From Ruminococcus sp. (GTDB taxonomy: Bacteria; Bacillota; Clostridia; Oscillospirales; Acutalibacteraceae), in contig JAFRCW010000017.1 of NCBI GenBank assembly GCA_017404145.1, positions 1 through 64,000 of the forward strand: DNA of 64,000 nt, read 5' to 3'. Position 1 is the first letter of the stretch. Each line of letters begins with the position of its first letter. This document shows positions 1-8,078 of the stretch, one piece after another. The translations under genes were made by a program, and so were the position numbers. The notes beneath the pieces were generated by a model that ran no database searches, was not told the DNA's origin, and saw only the letters and a list, made by a program, of their open reading frames with translations.

Positions 1-22
1 CTTAGCGAAACAGTTGAAAGGA

Positions 23-481
23 TCATACTTTCAGAATAATGACCTCTTTCTTTTTGGAACTTGCATATTTCAGCGCGGTATAGGCTCCGCCGTATTGCCT
101 TTTTATATATCCAATCACAACATCGCTCCAATCGACCAACAAGCGATTTCGCTTTGGTATAGCGGATTTAGGGTGAATGTCCGCAAGCTCGGTAGGGATG
201 ATAATATCGTCATAAAGCGTGTAAAGATACTCACCGTTTTCGTTGATTTCTTTCGTCATATACGGCTTGACGCATATCAGCTTGATATTAGGATAGCTTC
301 TCTTTGCTTTTCGGACAGAAGAAGAAAACAAGCTGTCAAACCGTCCCATCGCGCCCGTGTAGAAGATGATACAGCCTTGCTCGGCTGCTTCAAGCACAGC
401 CTTATCGAGCTGCTCCGTTATATTCTCATATACTTCCCTATACCCAAAGCCGCAACAGGCTTTTATTCTATTACCATCCAT
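23..481 (-). CDS. SLOG-family (DUF1273/YpsA-like) protein
   Basis: 152 residues. The N-terminal 'CCGFGYRE' and the mid 'FYTGAMGRFD' stretch fit the Rossmann-like SLOG nucleotide-binding fold seen in DUF1273/YpsA proteins, with a glycine-rich segment followed by a conserved Gly-Met-Gly-Arg-Phe-Asp. No membrane segment or signal peptide is visible, so it should be cytosolic. The start is supported by GGAGG six bases upstream of the ATG. It is divergent from the XRE regulator that begins at 603 and shares a palindrome-containing intergenic region with it, so control by that regulator is plausible. SLOG proteins are thought to sense or process nucleotide-derived ligands and occur often on mobile elements. 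The exact substrate cannot be told from the sequence. Confidence 0.7.
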   Translation of the reverse strand: MDGNRIKACCGFGYREVYENITEQLDKAVLEAAEQGCIIFYTGAMGRFDSLFSSSVRKAKRSYPNIKLICVKPYMTKEINENGEYLYTLYDDIIIPTELADIHPKSAIPKRNRLLVDWSDVVIGYIKRQYGGAYTALKYASSKKKEVIILKV

Positions 482-510
482 ACGACACCTCCATACTATT
501 ATAACACACT

Positions 511-582
511 ATAACCAACTTTGGCTATATTTTTGAAACAATTATTTCATATTATATTGCCAAACTTTTTAGTACAATATAA
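511..582. promoter_or_regulatory. divergent operator region with two palindromes
   Basis: The gap between the divergent SLOG gene and the XRE gene holds an 18-base imperfect palindrome at 511-528 (ATAACCAA-CT-TTGGCTAT) and a pair of perfect inverted 8-mers, TTATATTG at 552-559 and CAATATAA at 575-582. Both are placed to overlap promoters on either strand. XRE regulators commonly bind such dyads, so autoregulation by the product of 603-914 is the natural inference. Confidence 0.5.
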
Positions 583-602
583 CTAAGGATGGTGATAGCG
601 AT

Positions 603-914
603 ATGGACGTAAACGAGAGATTAAGAAAGATGTTAGACGAACGCGGTTTAACAACCTACAAAATGGCAGAATTATCAGGCTTATCGCATACCACTTTAGC
701 CAATGTCTTTAAGAGAAATACAGTACCGTCTATCAACACTTTGCAAGCAATATGCAAGGGATTTGGAATTACGCTCTCTCAATTCTTCGCCGAGGGAGAT
801 ATGGTTGAAATGACACCTGAGTTAAAGGAGCTGTTCGACGGTTGGGTCAACCTGAATCCCGAACAAAAAGCTGCTGTTCAACAAATGATTAACGCTATGA
901 ACAACAGCAAATAA
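603..914 (+). CDS. XRE-family HTH transcriptional regulator
   Basis: 103 residues. The N-terminal half is a lambda-repressor-like HTH: 'TTYKMAELSGLSHTTLANVFKRNTV' gives helices 2 and 3, and 'PSINTLQAICKGFGITLSQFF' is the usual closing helix pair. The C-terminal 40 residues are short and acidic, enough for dimerisation. The RBS GGTGATAG lies just upstream of the ATG at 603. It is transcribed away from the SLOG gene and is probably the element's local repressor acting on the palindromes at 511-582. A terminator follows at 929. Confidence 0.85.
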   Translation: MDVNERLRKMLDERGLTTYKMAELSGLSHTTLANVFKRNTVPSINTLQAICKGFGITLSQFFAEGDMVEMTPELKELFDGWVNLNPEQKAAVQQMINAMNNSK

Positions 915-928
915 AATGAGTTATGTAT

Positions 929-952
929 GCCGTCCATTTGGGCGGCGTTTTC
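929..952 (+). terminator. intrinsic terminator after the XRE gene
   Basis: The stem GCCGTCC-atttg-GGCGGC (929-946) is followed by GTTTTCT. The preceding AGTTATGTAT recurs before a similar hairpin at 1382-1405. Confidence 0.6.
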
Positions 953-1350
953 TATTTGAAATGGTATCTCCAATTATCATATTGTTCTTTACTGATTTCG
1001 CCTTTAGAATAGCTCTCAAATTTCCTTTGCCATTCTTTGAGGGCGTTATTCAACTCGGCGGATTCGCTGTCTATCAACACAAATCTGAATCGGTACAAAT
1101 CCTCAATAATAAACAAGGTGTGCATTACTCCGGCTATACTGTCGAGATCGGGGACAGCGAGAGCATCGGGAGATACATCAAGTATATTTGCGATTCTTGA
1201 TAGCAATTCAGCCTTTGGCGTTCTTGTTCCGCTTTCATATTGCGAGATGCGAATATCCGCGCTGTTCTCAGGCAAGCCTACCGCTACACCTAAGTATTTC
1301 ATCGTCACACCTCTCTGTTTACGAATAAATCTGATTCTTTTGCCTATCAT
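952..1350 (-). CDS. XRE-family HTH regulator with C-terminal extension
   Basis: 132 residues. 'MKYLGVAVGLPENSADIRISQYESGTRTPKAELLSRIANILDVSPDAL' is a clear XRE HTH with the typical 'YESG.R.P' recognition and turn region at about residues 18-65. The C-terminal 65 residues are charged with no recognised domain. It is convergent with the regulator at 603-914, with only the terminator between them. It lies between two similar hairpins, suggesting the two regulators were brought together by duplication or module insertion. Target unknown; a role in control of the transfer operon that ends just to its right is inferred from position only. Confidence 0.8.
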   Translation of the reverse strand: MIGKRIRFIRKQRGVTMKYLGVAVGLPENSADIRISQYESGTRTPKAELLSRIANILDVSPDALAVPDLDSIAGVMHTLFIIEDLYRFRFVLIDSESAELNNALKEWQRKFESYSKGEISKEQYDNWRYHFK

Positions 1351-1381
1351 TTCAACAAGCTCCTTTCACAGTTATGTATCC

Positions 1382-1412
1382 GATACCGCCCAAACGGACG
1401 GTATCTTTTTTG
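1382..1412 (+). terminator. hairpin with T-tract, plus strand
   Basis: GATACCG and CGGTATC form a stem around CCCAAACGGA, followed by TTTTTTG. The sequence core is related to the hairpin at 929-946. It lies just past the 3' end of the minus-strand transfer operon and probably insulates it from the regulator region. Confidence 0.5.
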
Positions 1413-1414
1413 TT

Positions 1415-3202
1415 TTAGTATGCCGGAGCGCCGTAGCCCTTTATCTCATAATAACCTATGGGATATGAGTTCTCCTGACAGGCGTCGCTTGAATTGCCTT
1501 CAATGGTGTAAACTCTGCCACCTTCGACCTTTTCGACGATGCCTGTATGATCGCCGCCTCCGTCTAAGCCGTCATACTCCCAATCGAAGAAGATTATCAT
1601 TCCTGCCTGCGGTTCCTCGTCGCCGTCGAGCCATTGTCCTTTGGCTTTGAACCAATCCGCGCCGTCATCGACAACAGAATACTTCGGGATGATTCCATCC
1701 TCGATATAGCCGCATTCGTTGGCACACCAAGATACAAAACAGCAGCACCACTCGACGCGAGAGCTAAAGCCGTACCAAGACCAATAGGGCTGACCGCCGA
1801 CATTGCCGAGCTGCTCCTGTGCTACCGCGACAATATCGCTGTTCGCTCCGCCGGATATGCCGTGCAGCACATCAAGCCATAGGACATTGTTTTTGTCCTC
1901 CAGAAGCGCACGACACATTTTCTTTTGGTCGGCAGTAAAGCTCTTTTTATCCATCATCGTTTCAAGATCGAGGTGCGTGGTCGTGATATACAAGTAGGTT
2001 TTGGTAACATTCTTTTCTTTCTTGACCTTTTTGCCGTTCTCCGTGACCTCGACAAGCTCTTTCTCGGTTTTCTTCTCTGTACGGGATTCAACTGAGTTCA
2101 TTTCCCAAAACAGCTTGCGGAGATCTTCTTTCTTGCCCTCGTCCATCGTGGCAACCTCAACAGGCTCATCGGGATTGGCAGGATTGGTGTCAGCCATATT
2201 CTTCCATACAGCATAAACTGCGATAACCTCTTTCCAAGCTGCGCGTGTGCCGGACGTTTCGAGCTTGTCATAGGTGTGGCTGTCTTTAATATCCTCAATC
2301 TTCTGCGTGTATTCTGCGTTGATTTCTTCGACAGCCGTCCGCATTGTGATACCTGTGCCGGAATCCTCACCTGAAGCAAACACACCGAAAACTGAGCAGA
2401 GAATCAAGGCAATCAGACAGATAACGATGATAACAACAACCGCTACCCAGCCGCCTGCGGCAATAGCTGATGCGAGTGCCTTTATCGCGGCTATGATTGC
2501 CTTTATAATTTTGATAAGGAGCTGTACGGCTGCTTTAGCTGCCTTAACTGCGGCTTTGGCGGCCGCTTTCGCCGCCTGTGCCGCTTTCTGCGCCGCCTTC
2601 GCCGTCGCCTTTGCCGTTTTCTGTGCAGCTTTGGCGGCTTGCTTAGAGGTTTTGATAGCAGCCTTTGAGGTTTTTTGAGCTGTCTTTACGGAAGTCTTAG
2701 CCGTTTTTACAGTACCTTTCTGAGCTGTCTTAATAGTAGATTTGCCTGCGGAGCGAGCCGATTGTTTGATGGATTTAGAAGCGGTCTGTTCAACGGTACG
2801 AATACTTTTACGTCCTGCGCTGTTTGTAGTTCTGGCAGATTTTTCAGCGGACTTTTTCGCAATATCCTTAGAAGCCCGCTGTGCAGTATCTTTTGTAGTA
2901 TTCTCAACTTTGTTTTTTACTTTGTCCTCAATCTTGCGCTCGACCTTGTCCTTGACCTTATCAGCACCTTTTTTGACGGCTTTTTGGGTCTGATGGACGG
3001 TTTCTTCCGCTGTGCGCTTTGTACCGGATTCCATTCTGTCAGAAGCGTATTCAGTCGCGTTATGCTCCTCGGCTTCAACGGAATGTTCAGCCTTGTCCTT
3101 TGTCTGAACATAAGCTGATTTCATTCGGGCAGAAGCAACCTTCGCTCTATCAAGCGTTCGGATCGTGCCTTTGACCGTATCCCTTGTTTTTATATCAGGC
3201 AT
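1415..3202 (-). CDS. membrane-anchored CHAP-domain peptidoglycan hydrolase of the transfer system
   Basis: 595 residues. Residues 1 to about 230 are a Lys/Ala/Thr/Ser-rich, low-complexity and probably coiled region. A single strong membrane segment follows at about 245-275 ([19 protein letters not shown]). After a charged linker there is a C-terminal CHAP/NlpC-like amidase domain with catalytic Cys in '[10 protein letters not shown]' near residue 486 and His in '[11 protein letters not shown]' near 553. Conjugative elements of Gram-positives carry such hydrolases (Tn916 Orf14 type) to open the cell wall for the transfer channel. It is the last gene of the minus-strand transfer operon, directly behind the sortase. 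The lysine/alanine-rich cytoplasmic arm is unusually long for the family. Confidence 0.85.
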   Translation of the reverse strand: MPDIKTRDTVKGTIRTLDRAKVASARMKSAYVQTKDKAEHSVEAEEHNATEYASDRMESGTKRTAEETVHQTQKAVKKGADKVKDKVERKIEDKVKNKVENTTKDTAQRASKDIAKKSAEKSARTTNSAGRKSIRTVEQTASKSIKQSARSAGKSTIKTAQKGTVKTAKTSVKTAQKTSKAAIKTSKQAAKAAQKTAKATAKAAQKAAQAAKAAAKAAVKAAKAAVQLLIKIIKAIIAAIKALASAIAAGGWVAVVVIIVICLIALILCSVFGVFASGEDSGTGITMRTAVEEINAEYTQKIEDIKDSHTYDKLETSGTRAAWKEVIAVYAVWKNMADTNPANPDEPVEVATMDEGKKEDLRKLFWEMNSVESRTEKKTEKELVEVTENGKKVKKEKNVTKTYLYITTTHLDLETMMDKKSFTADQKKMCRALLEDKNNVLWLDVLHGISGGANSDIVAVAQEQLGNVGGQPYWSWYGFSSRVEWCCCFVSWCANECGYIEDGIIPKYSVVDDGADWFKAKGQWLDGDEEPQAGMIIFFDWEYDGLDGGGDHTGIVEKVEGGRVYTIEGNSSDACQENSYPIGYYEIKGYGAPAY

Positions 3203-3210
3203 TTAATCGC

Positions 3211-4023
3211 CTACTTCCTTTTCGCCACAACTACAAGCCTGCCGTTATCGTGTGTGTATTCACAGGTTGCGAGCGTTAAGAGCTTATCGCCGTACTTTGC
3301 CGACACACCTGTTTCATAGAAAGACAACGCCTTGCACTTTGCAACAAAGGTGGAGAAGTGGTCGGGATCATAGGAGTTGACAAACTCATAAAACTTAAAT
3401 GTGTTTTTGTCGCTCTCGTCAACAGGAATTGCAAAAACGGCAAGGATGTCATAGTTGGCTTCCTTATCGAGCGTATCAAAGCTGATTGTCTTATGGGACG
3501 ACCAGAAATCCTTGCTCCTGAATAGCTCCAGATTGGCGAACATCGAGCCGTCGTTCATATGGTGGGCGTAGATGATAACATTGTCGGAAGGAGTGCTGAC
3601 ATCACAATTTGCCTGAACATACGGACAGCCGTAAACGGAATTGTTCTTATAGAAATCGTGATCGAGGTAGTAATCGGGATTCTCCTTTGTCTGCATTACG
3701 GGATAGTTGATGTTAGTTCCGTCAATCTTTACCCAGCCGACCATATCGGAATTGTTGGCAGAGGTCATAGTTGTTGTATAGCTCTGATTGCCGCCGTAGT
3801 TACCGGAGCTGCTGTTTTGAGTGGCGTCGGTATAGGGATTGATAGGTGCTTCGGTTGCTGTCGGTGCTACGCTGTCTGCCGTAGCCGCGACTTCTGCGGC
3901 TACGGTTTCATAGGTTTTCTTGTTTTCCTCGGATTCATTCTTGTTCTTGATGTGGATATAGGTGCTAACGCCGCATACAGCGACAAGCAGCGCGATCATA
4001 GCGATTAACAGTTTTTTACTCAT
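3211..4023 (-). CDS. class B sortase
   Basis: 270 residues. An N-terminal signal/anchor helix (residues 3-22) is followed by a Thr/Ala-rich linker and a sortase B domain. Catalytic His lies in 'VIIYAHHMND' near residue 153, Cys in 'LATCEYT' near 252, and Arg in 'NGRLVVV' near 262, giving the complete triad. Sortases covalently attach proteins bearing an LPXTG-like signal to the wall. The only such protein in view is the adhesin at 31199-35371 with VPQTG, so that is the probable substrate even though the genes lie 27 kb apart. The gene sits between the CHAP hydrolase and VirB4 in one operon (gaps of 8 and 14 bases). Confidence 0.92.
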   Translation of the reverse strand: MSKKLLIAMIALLVAVCGVSTYIHIKNKNESEENKKTYETVAAEVAATADSVAPTATEAPINPYTDATQNSSSGNYGGNQSYTTTMTSANNSDMVGWVKIDGTNINYPVMQTKENPDYYLDHDFYKNNSVYGCPYVQANCDVSTPSDNVIIYAHHMNDGSMFANLELFRSKDFWSSHKTISFDTLDKEANYDILAVFAIPVDESDKNTFKFYEFVNSYDPDHFSTFVAKCKALSFYETGVSAKYGDKLLTLATCEYTHDNGRLVVVAKRK

Positions 4024-4037
4024 AGTGACTATCCTTT

Positions 4038-6368
4038 CTATGCTACCGATGATTCGCCCGGCTTGGTACTCATCAAACGGTAGAGCTTAGTATCTTTGGG
4101 GAATTTATTTGCAAACGGAACAAGCGCGCTGCCGACCTTAATCAAGCCGTGTCCTGCTTCGGAGTTCGTGATATAGGAAAGCTGCAGCTCGGAAATGTTT
4201 AGCAAGTGTGCAAGCTCATCTCTGTCTGTCGATGCCTGATTAAGCATAACGATAAACTCAGAGTTCGCAAGCATAGTACGGGCAGTATGGCTCTGTAACA
4301 AATCTTCGACGTTCTGTGTGATACCCGTCGCAACCGCGCCGTACTTTCGGACGCGCTTCCAGAGGGTGAACAGGAAGTTTGCGGAGTATTCGTGCTGGAA
4401 CAGCAGATAGATCTCGTCGATAAAGATATAGGTTTCCTTGCCCTTTGCTCTGTTCTCGGTAATGCGGTTGAGGATACTGTCCATAACAACCAACATACCG
4501 AACGACATCAGGTGCTTGCCGAGGTCGAGAATATCGTAGCAAATCAGGCTGTTTTCTGTATCAACATTTGTTTCCTTTGCAAAGGTGTTCATTGAGCCTT
4601 CAATATACAGCTCAATATCAAGCGCAATATCGTGAGCCTCCGGCTCAGGCTGTCTTAACAGTTCCTCACGGAAATCCTTTAAGGTCGGCACCTTGCCCGT
4701 GTAGTTGTTTTGCAGATAGGTTCGATAAACATTAGCCGTACAACGGTCAATGATGGACTTCTCCTTCGCGCCGATGGGAACAAACTGCTCGCACAGCGAC
4801 ATAAGGAATTCCGATTTGAGGGTGATCGGGTTTCCGTCCTCGCCGTAGTCCTTCGACATATCCATAGCGTTGATATGGTTTTCAGAGGTAGCCGAAAGAT
4901 TGATAACCTCGCCGCCCATCGCGCGGACAAGCGCACCGTACTCTCTCTCAGGATCAATGATGATAATATCCGCATTGGTTGCAAGCCGCAGATTGGTAAT
5001 ATCACTCTTGGCAAAGAACGATTTACCGCCACCCGAAACGCCGAGAACAAAGGCGTTGCCGTTAAGGAGCTGCTTACGGTTAGCGATAATCATATTCTTC
5101 GATACAACATTCTGACCGTAGTAAATACCCTTTTCGTGGAATACTTCTTCCGCGCGGAACGGCATCAGAACAGAAAGAGATTCGGTTGTGAGAGTTCGTA
5201 ATGAATCAATCTTGCGAACGCCGAACGGGAGCGCGGTATTCAGACCGTCCATCTGCTGATACTTCAAAACAGCAAACTGACACAAGTGCTTTCGCGCTGT
5301 CGTGAGAAGTTCGTCGGTATCGTTGTCGAGCTGCTCTTTGGTGTCCGCCGTGTGTACCAATGTCAGAACAGCGAACATCATACGCTGGTCGCGCGTTGTC
5401 AAATCGTCGAGAAATTCCTTCATCTCGGTTCTCTGCTGTTCCATATCATAGGGAACGGTTGCGGAGAAGTTATTATTGGAGTTCTGCCTGCGCTGCCAAT
5501 TCGTGATATTGGTTTCGACACCGAGCAAACGGCTCTCGGCTTCACGGACAGCTTCATCCGTAGGAACAGGGATAACGTCGATTGACATCATCATATTGCG
5601 GTTCAGCTCCGTGATCTCGGAAATCATACTATCCTTGATATAAGAAGCGTAATCACGCAGGAACATAACTCTGCCGTATCTGTCGCCGATTTTGAAATAG
5701 TCCTTTTTGAATTCCATTGTATCGGGGCAGATATAGTCCTTGAAGCTGTGTCCCTTCTTGCGGTTTTCCTTGATGTTGAAATGGAACGCACTTTCCTCGC
5801 CGACGCGGTAGAAGTCGTGAATAACACGCAATCGCTCCGTCGCGTCAAGCTCTACGCATTGACTGCCGAGCTTTTTCAAAATGGTTCTGAAATCATTACC
5901 GATGCGGTTGAAGTAGTTGCGCGCGTCCTCAATATTCTTCTTGCAGACAGATACCGTAATATATTTGTCCTGCACCATTGAATTTGAGCTTGTCGCCTTT
6001 TCAAGCAGCATTTCGTTGTATTCCTTACGGTAAACATCAAGCTCATCGCCCCTGAGAGGGATAAGGATAGAGCGCTCAAAGTCCACATGATTCAGTCTGC
6101 GATTGTTGATAGTGACCTTTGTTGTCGCGCCGCTGTCAAAGCTGTTGAGCAGTTCGGAATAAGCAAGAAACATTTCTTCCTTATCCTCACGGCTCGCAAC
6201 GGCATAGTTGATGTCGGTAAACTTGAACGTTTTTGTAAACTTGTCTTTACCGACGCGGAAAATACCATCGTCATAAATGGCAGTAATCGGAATAACATCC
6301 TGAACACCCTTCGGCACAACAAATCTTTCCTTGTCCTGCCTGAAGATGTTGCGAAGTGTCTTGATCAT
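4038..6368 (-). CDS. VirB4/TrsE-like conjugation ATPase
   Basis: 776 residues, the usual length for the family. It has Walker A 'GVSGGGKSFFAKSD' near residue 443 and Walker B 'TYIFIDEIYLLF' near 648. This is the cytoplasmic ATPase that powers assembly of and substrate passage through the type IV secretion channel in Gram-positive conjugation. Its start overlaps the stop of the PrgI gene by four bases (ATGA), which implies translational coupling. Gene order VirB6-like, PrgI, VirB4, sortase, CHAP hydrolase is that of Tn1549-like elements. No frameshift or missing motif is seen. Confidence 0.95.
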   Translation of the reverse strand: MIKTLRNIFRQDKERFVVPKGVQDVIPITAIYDDGIFRVGKDKFTKTFKFTDINYAVASREDKEEMFLAYSELLNSFDSGATTKVTINNRRLNHVDFERSILIPLRGDELDVYRKEYNEMLLEKATSSNSMVQDKYITVSVCKKNIEDARNYFNRIGNDFRTILKKLGSQCVELDATERLRVIHDFYRVGEESAFHFNIKENRKKGHSFKDYICPDTMEFKKDYFKIGDRYGRVMFLRDYASYIKDSMISEITELNRNMMMSIDVIPVPTDEAVREAESRLLGVETNITNWQRRQNSNNNFSATVPYDMEQQRTEMKEFLDDLTTRDQRMMFAVLTLVHTADTKEQLDNDTDELLTTARKHLCQFAVLKYQQMDGLNTALPFGVRKIDSLRTLTTESLSVLMPFRAEEVFHEKGIYYGQNVVSKNMIIANRKQLLNGNAFVLGVSGGGKSFFAKSDITNLRLATNADIIIIDPEREYGALVRAMGGEVINLSATSENHINAMDMSKDYGEDGNPITLKSEFLMSLCEQFVPIGAKEKSIIDRCTANVYRTYLQNNYTGKVPTLKDFREELLRQPEPEAHDIALDIELYIEGSMNTFAKETNVDTENSLICYDILDLGKHLMSFGMLVVMDSILNRITENRAKGKETYIFIDEIYLLFQHEYSANFLFTLWKRVRKYGAVATGITQNVEDLLQSHTARTMLANSEFIVMLNQASTDRDELAHLLNISELQLSYITNSEAGHGLIKVGSALVPFANKFPKDTKLYRLMSTKPGESSVA

Positions 6369-6724
6369 CGGCTTTTTGCCTCCTTTTGCTTTTTCTCAAT
6401 GCTCGGCTTCATAATCTCATAGTAGGTGTTGGTAGAGCGAAACGTCAGCTTCTTCGGAATTAAAAACTCTGACTTAAACCAAGCAATTACAAACTGTTCT
6501 GCGGTCATACCGTTGTACTTCACAAAGCCCAGCGCCGCGAACGGAGCTGCTGCGAGAATACAGATCCAAGAGGTCGTTTCTGTACCCAACAAAGGCTTCA
6601 AAAGGAAGAAACCCGCTACCGCTACCGCAAGCGCACAGGCAGAAAAAATGATCTGCCTAAGCGACAGACCAAAGAATACAGCCTCTGTGTACTCACGGAT
6701 TTCTCTGTTTATTTTTACTTCCAA
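6365..6724 (-). CDS. PrgI-family (VirB3-like) membrane protein
   Basis: 119 residues. The N-terminal charged segment 'EVKINREIREYTE' followed by 'FFGLSLRQIIF' and two membrane segments (about 27-47 and 50-70) is the hallmark of PrgI proteins, the Gram-positive counterpart of VirB3. It should sit in the membrane next to VirB4, whose gene overlaps its 3' end by four bases. A GGAGG lies just upstream of the start. Confidence 0.88.
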   Translation of the reverse strand: MEVKINREIREYTEAVFFGLSLRQIIFSACALAVAVAGFFLLKPLLGTETTSWICILAAAPFAALGFVKYNGMTAEQFVIAWFKSEFLIPKKLTFRSTNTYYEIMKPSIEKKQKEAKSR

Positions 6725-6783
6725 AATATTACCTCCAATTTTAGTTTGTTTAGCTCAAAAACATCAGCGAAGAATGATAGTGA

Positions 6784-6816
6784 CTTGAAACTTAGGTGCA
6801 TTTACACCCAAGTTTT
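6784..6816 (-). other. hairpin between VirB6-like and PrgI genes
   Basis: AAACTTaGGTG and CACCcAAGTTT can pair around a short loop in the 94-base gap between the two genes. There is no T-tract on the operon strand, so it is more likely an RNA processing or stability structure than a terminator. Confidence 0.35.
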
Positions 6817-6818
6817 AA

Positions 6819-7655
6819 CTACAACCCCATCATTTCACGGATGATTCTGTCTGACATTTTGACTGTACCGACAAGCACAAGCATATTGAATAACAGCTCG
6901 CCGATATATGCCCATACCATTGTTACGGCAGAAGCGTCCTCTGCCACAACAGGCGGCGATGATACAAACAGCGAGAAGATAATGCAGGCTAATACGATAA
7001 CTGCACCCTCCAAGCATACAGCGCAGTAGCTTTTGAGAAAGCTCTTACCGACATTCTGCGTCGGCTCGCCTGCAAAGGTGGACAACGGGATGGGAGCGAT
7101 AGCCGTGTACATATACAGTTTAAAGAATCTGCCGTAAACCGACATAATCATAATGAAAGACATTACCGTGATAAACAGTCCGCCAATCAGCGTGACCGCC
7201 CATAGCGGTATGCTCTCCCAAAAGCCGCAGTTTTCAATCGCTGTTACCATTTCATCAGGCAATACCGTATCTGTAGCCGAAGCCACTCCTGCCGAGGTCA
7301 TAATTTGAGCGATGATACTTTGGACGATTCCAAACAGAGTTGTCATCAATTCCATCCCGCTTGTAATCAAAGATTTCGCCAAGACAAAGCGGACAAATAG
7401 CTTTACAGCGTGTTCGGGCTTTTTGACCTCTGCAAAGCTACCACAGGTTTTCACAACACCTATTACAAAGAAAAGGACTAACAATCCAGTGCCGATAGCC
7501 TGCATAGCGGTATTGACATTTGAGATAGCCGTCCAGATACCGCCGCCCTTAAAGTTTTTTGGATCGGTCAGTATGAGCGACCACAGCTCGGTCACTTTGG
7601 CGTTCCAAGTGTCGAGCGCGTTTTGTAGGTTGCCTACTACCCAATTATCGGACAT
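6819..7655 (-). CDS. VirB6/TrbL-like conjugation channel protein
   Basis: 278 residues with about six hydrophobic segments and an N-terminal amphipathic stretch, the standard arrangement of VirB6/TrbL-like proteins in Tn1549-type elements ('GIWTAISNVNTAMQAIGTGLLVLFFVIGVVKT' region near residue 40). It would form part of the inner membrane channel with PrgI and VirB4. The RBS AGGAGGTGC is just upstream of the ATG at 7655. Neighbours are the Maff2 gene upstream and the PrgI gene downstream, all on the minus strand. Confidence 0.85.
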   Translation of the reverse strand: MSDNWVVGNLQNALDTWNAKVTELWSLILTDPKNFKGGGIWTAISNVNTAMQAIGTGLLVLFFVIGVVKTCGSFAEVKKPEHAVKLFVRFVLAKSLITSGMELMTTLFGIVQSIIAQIMTSAGVASATDTVLPDEMVTAIENCGFWESIPLWAVTLIGGLFITVMSFIMIMSVYGRFFKLYMYTAIAPIPLSTFAGEPTQNVGKSFLKSYCAVCLEGAVIVLACIIFSLFVSSPPVVAEDASAVTMVWAYIGELLFNMLVLVGTVKMSDRIIREMMGL

Positions 7656-7678
7656 TAAAGCACCTCCTTTTGAAATTG

Positions 7679-7706
7679 AGGTATGGCCGCAGAAGCAGCC
7701 ATACCT
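7679..7706 (-). other. hairpin after the Maff2 gene
   Basis: A perfect nine-base stem AGGTATGGC / GCCATACCT lies between the Maff2 stop and the RBS of the VirB6-like gene. No U-run follows, so it is better read as a 3' stabilising or processing element that could raise the pilin-like transcript above its downstream neighbours. Confidence 0.45.
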
Positions 7707-7715
7707 CTTGTCTGT

Positions 7716-8072
7716 TTAAGAGCCGATAATGAGGTTAAGGATTTCCTTTGCAAAGGTGATAATAACGCCGCCTGCAAGGGTTAAGAAACCGTTAGCTCTC
7801 TGCGACGGATCGTGTGATTTGAGCGAAAGACCAATCTGCACGACACCGAAGCCTGTCAGAATAAGACCGATTGCTCTGATCAGTCCGAAGATAAAGGTGG
7901 AAAGGTTGTTGATAGCGGTCAAGGCTCCGTTGCTATCTGCTGCAAACGCCGTAACTGTAAAGCAGCATACGGCAAGCATAACTGCAACCACAACGGCGCA
8001 GTAGGTACGAAAGCCTGTTTTGACCTTGCCCTTCATCGGTAAACGGTTGGATTTCTTTTCAGAATATCTCAT
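7716..8072 (-). CDS. Maff2-family small membrane protein (VirB2/pilin-like)
   Basis: 118 residues. A cleavable signal is likely: a basic N-terminus, a hydrophobic stretch 'YCAVVVAVMLAVCCFTVTAFA', then Ala-Asp. Two further hydrophobic helices follow ('IFGLIRAIGLILTGFGVVQIGL' and 'TLAGGVIITFAKEIL') separated by a short 'SHDPSQRANG' loop, matching the Maff2 family found beside VirD4 in Gram-positive conjugative elements. The layout resembles VirB2-type subunits: signal, helix, small loop, helix. It is co-transcribed with VirD4 (6-base gap). A pilin-like role is an inference from size and topology. Confidence 0.8.
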   Translation of the reverse strand: MRYSEKKSNRLPMKGKVKTGFRTYCAVVVAVMLAVCCFTVTAFAADSNGALTAINNLSTFIFGLIRAIGLILTGFGVVQIGLSLKSHDPSQRANGFLTLAGGVIITFAKEILNLIIGS

Positions 8073-8078
8073 TGTAAA

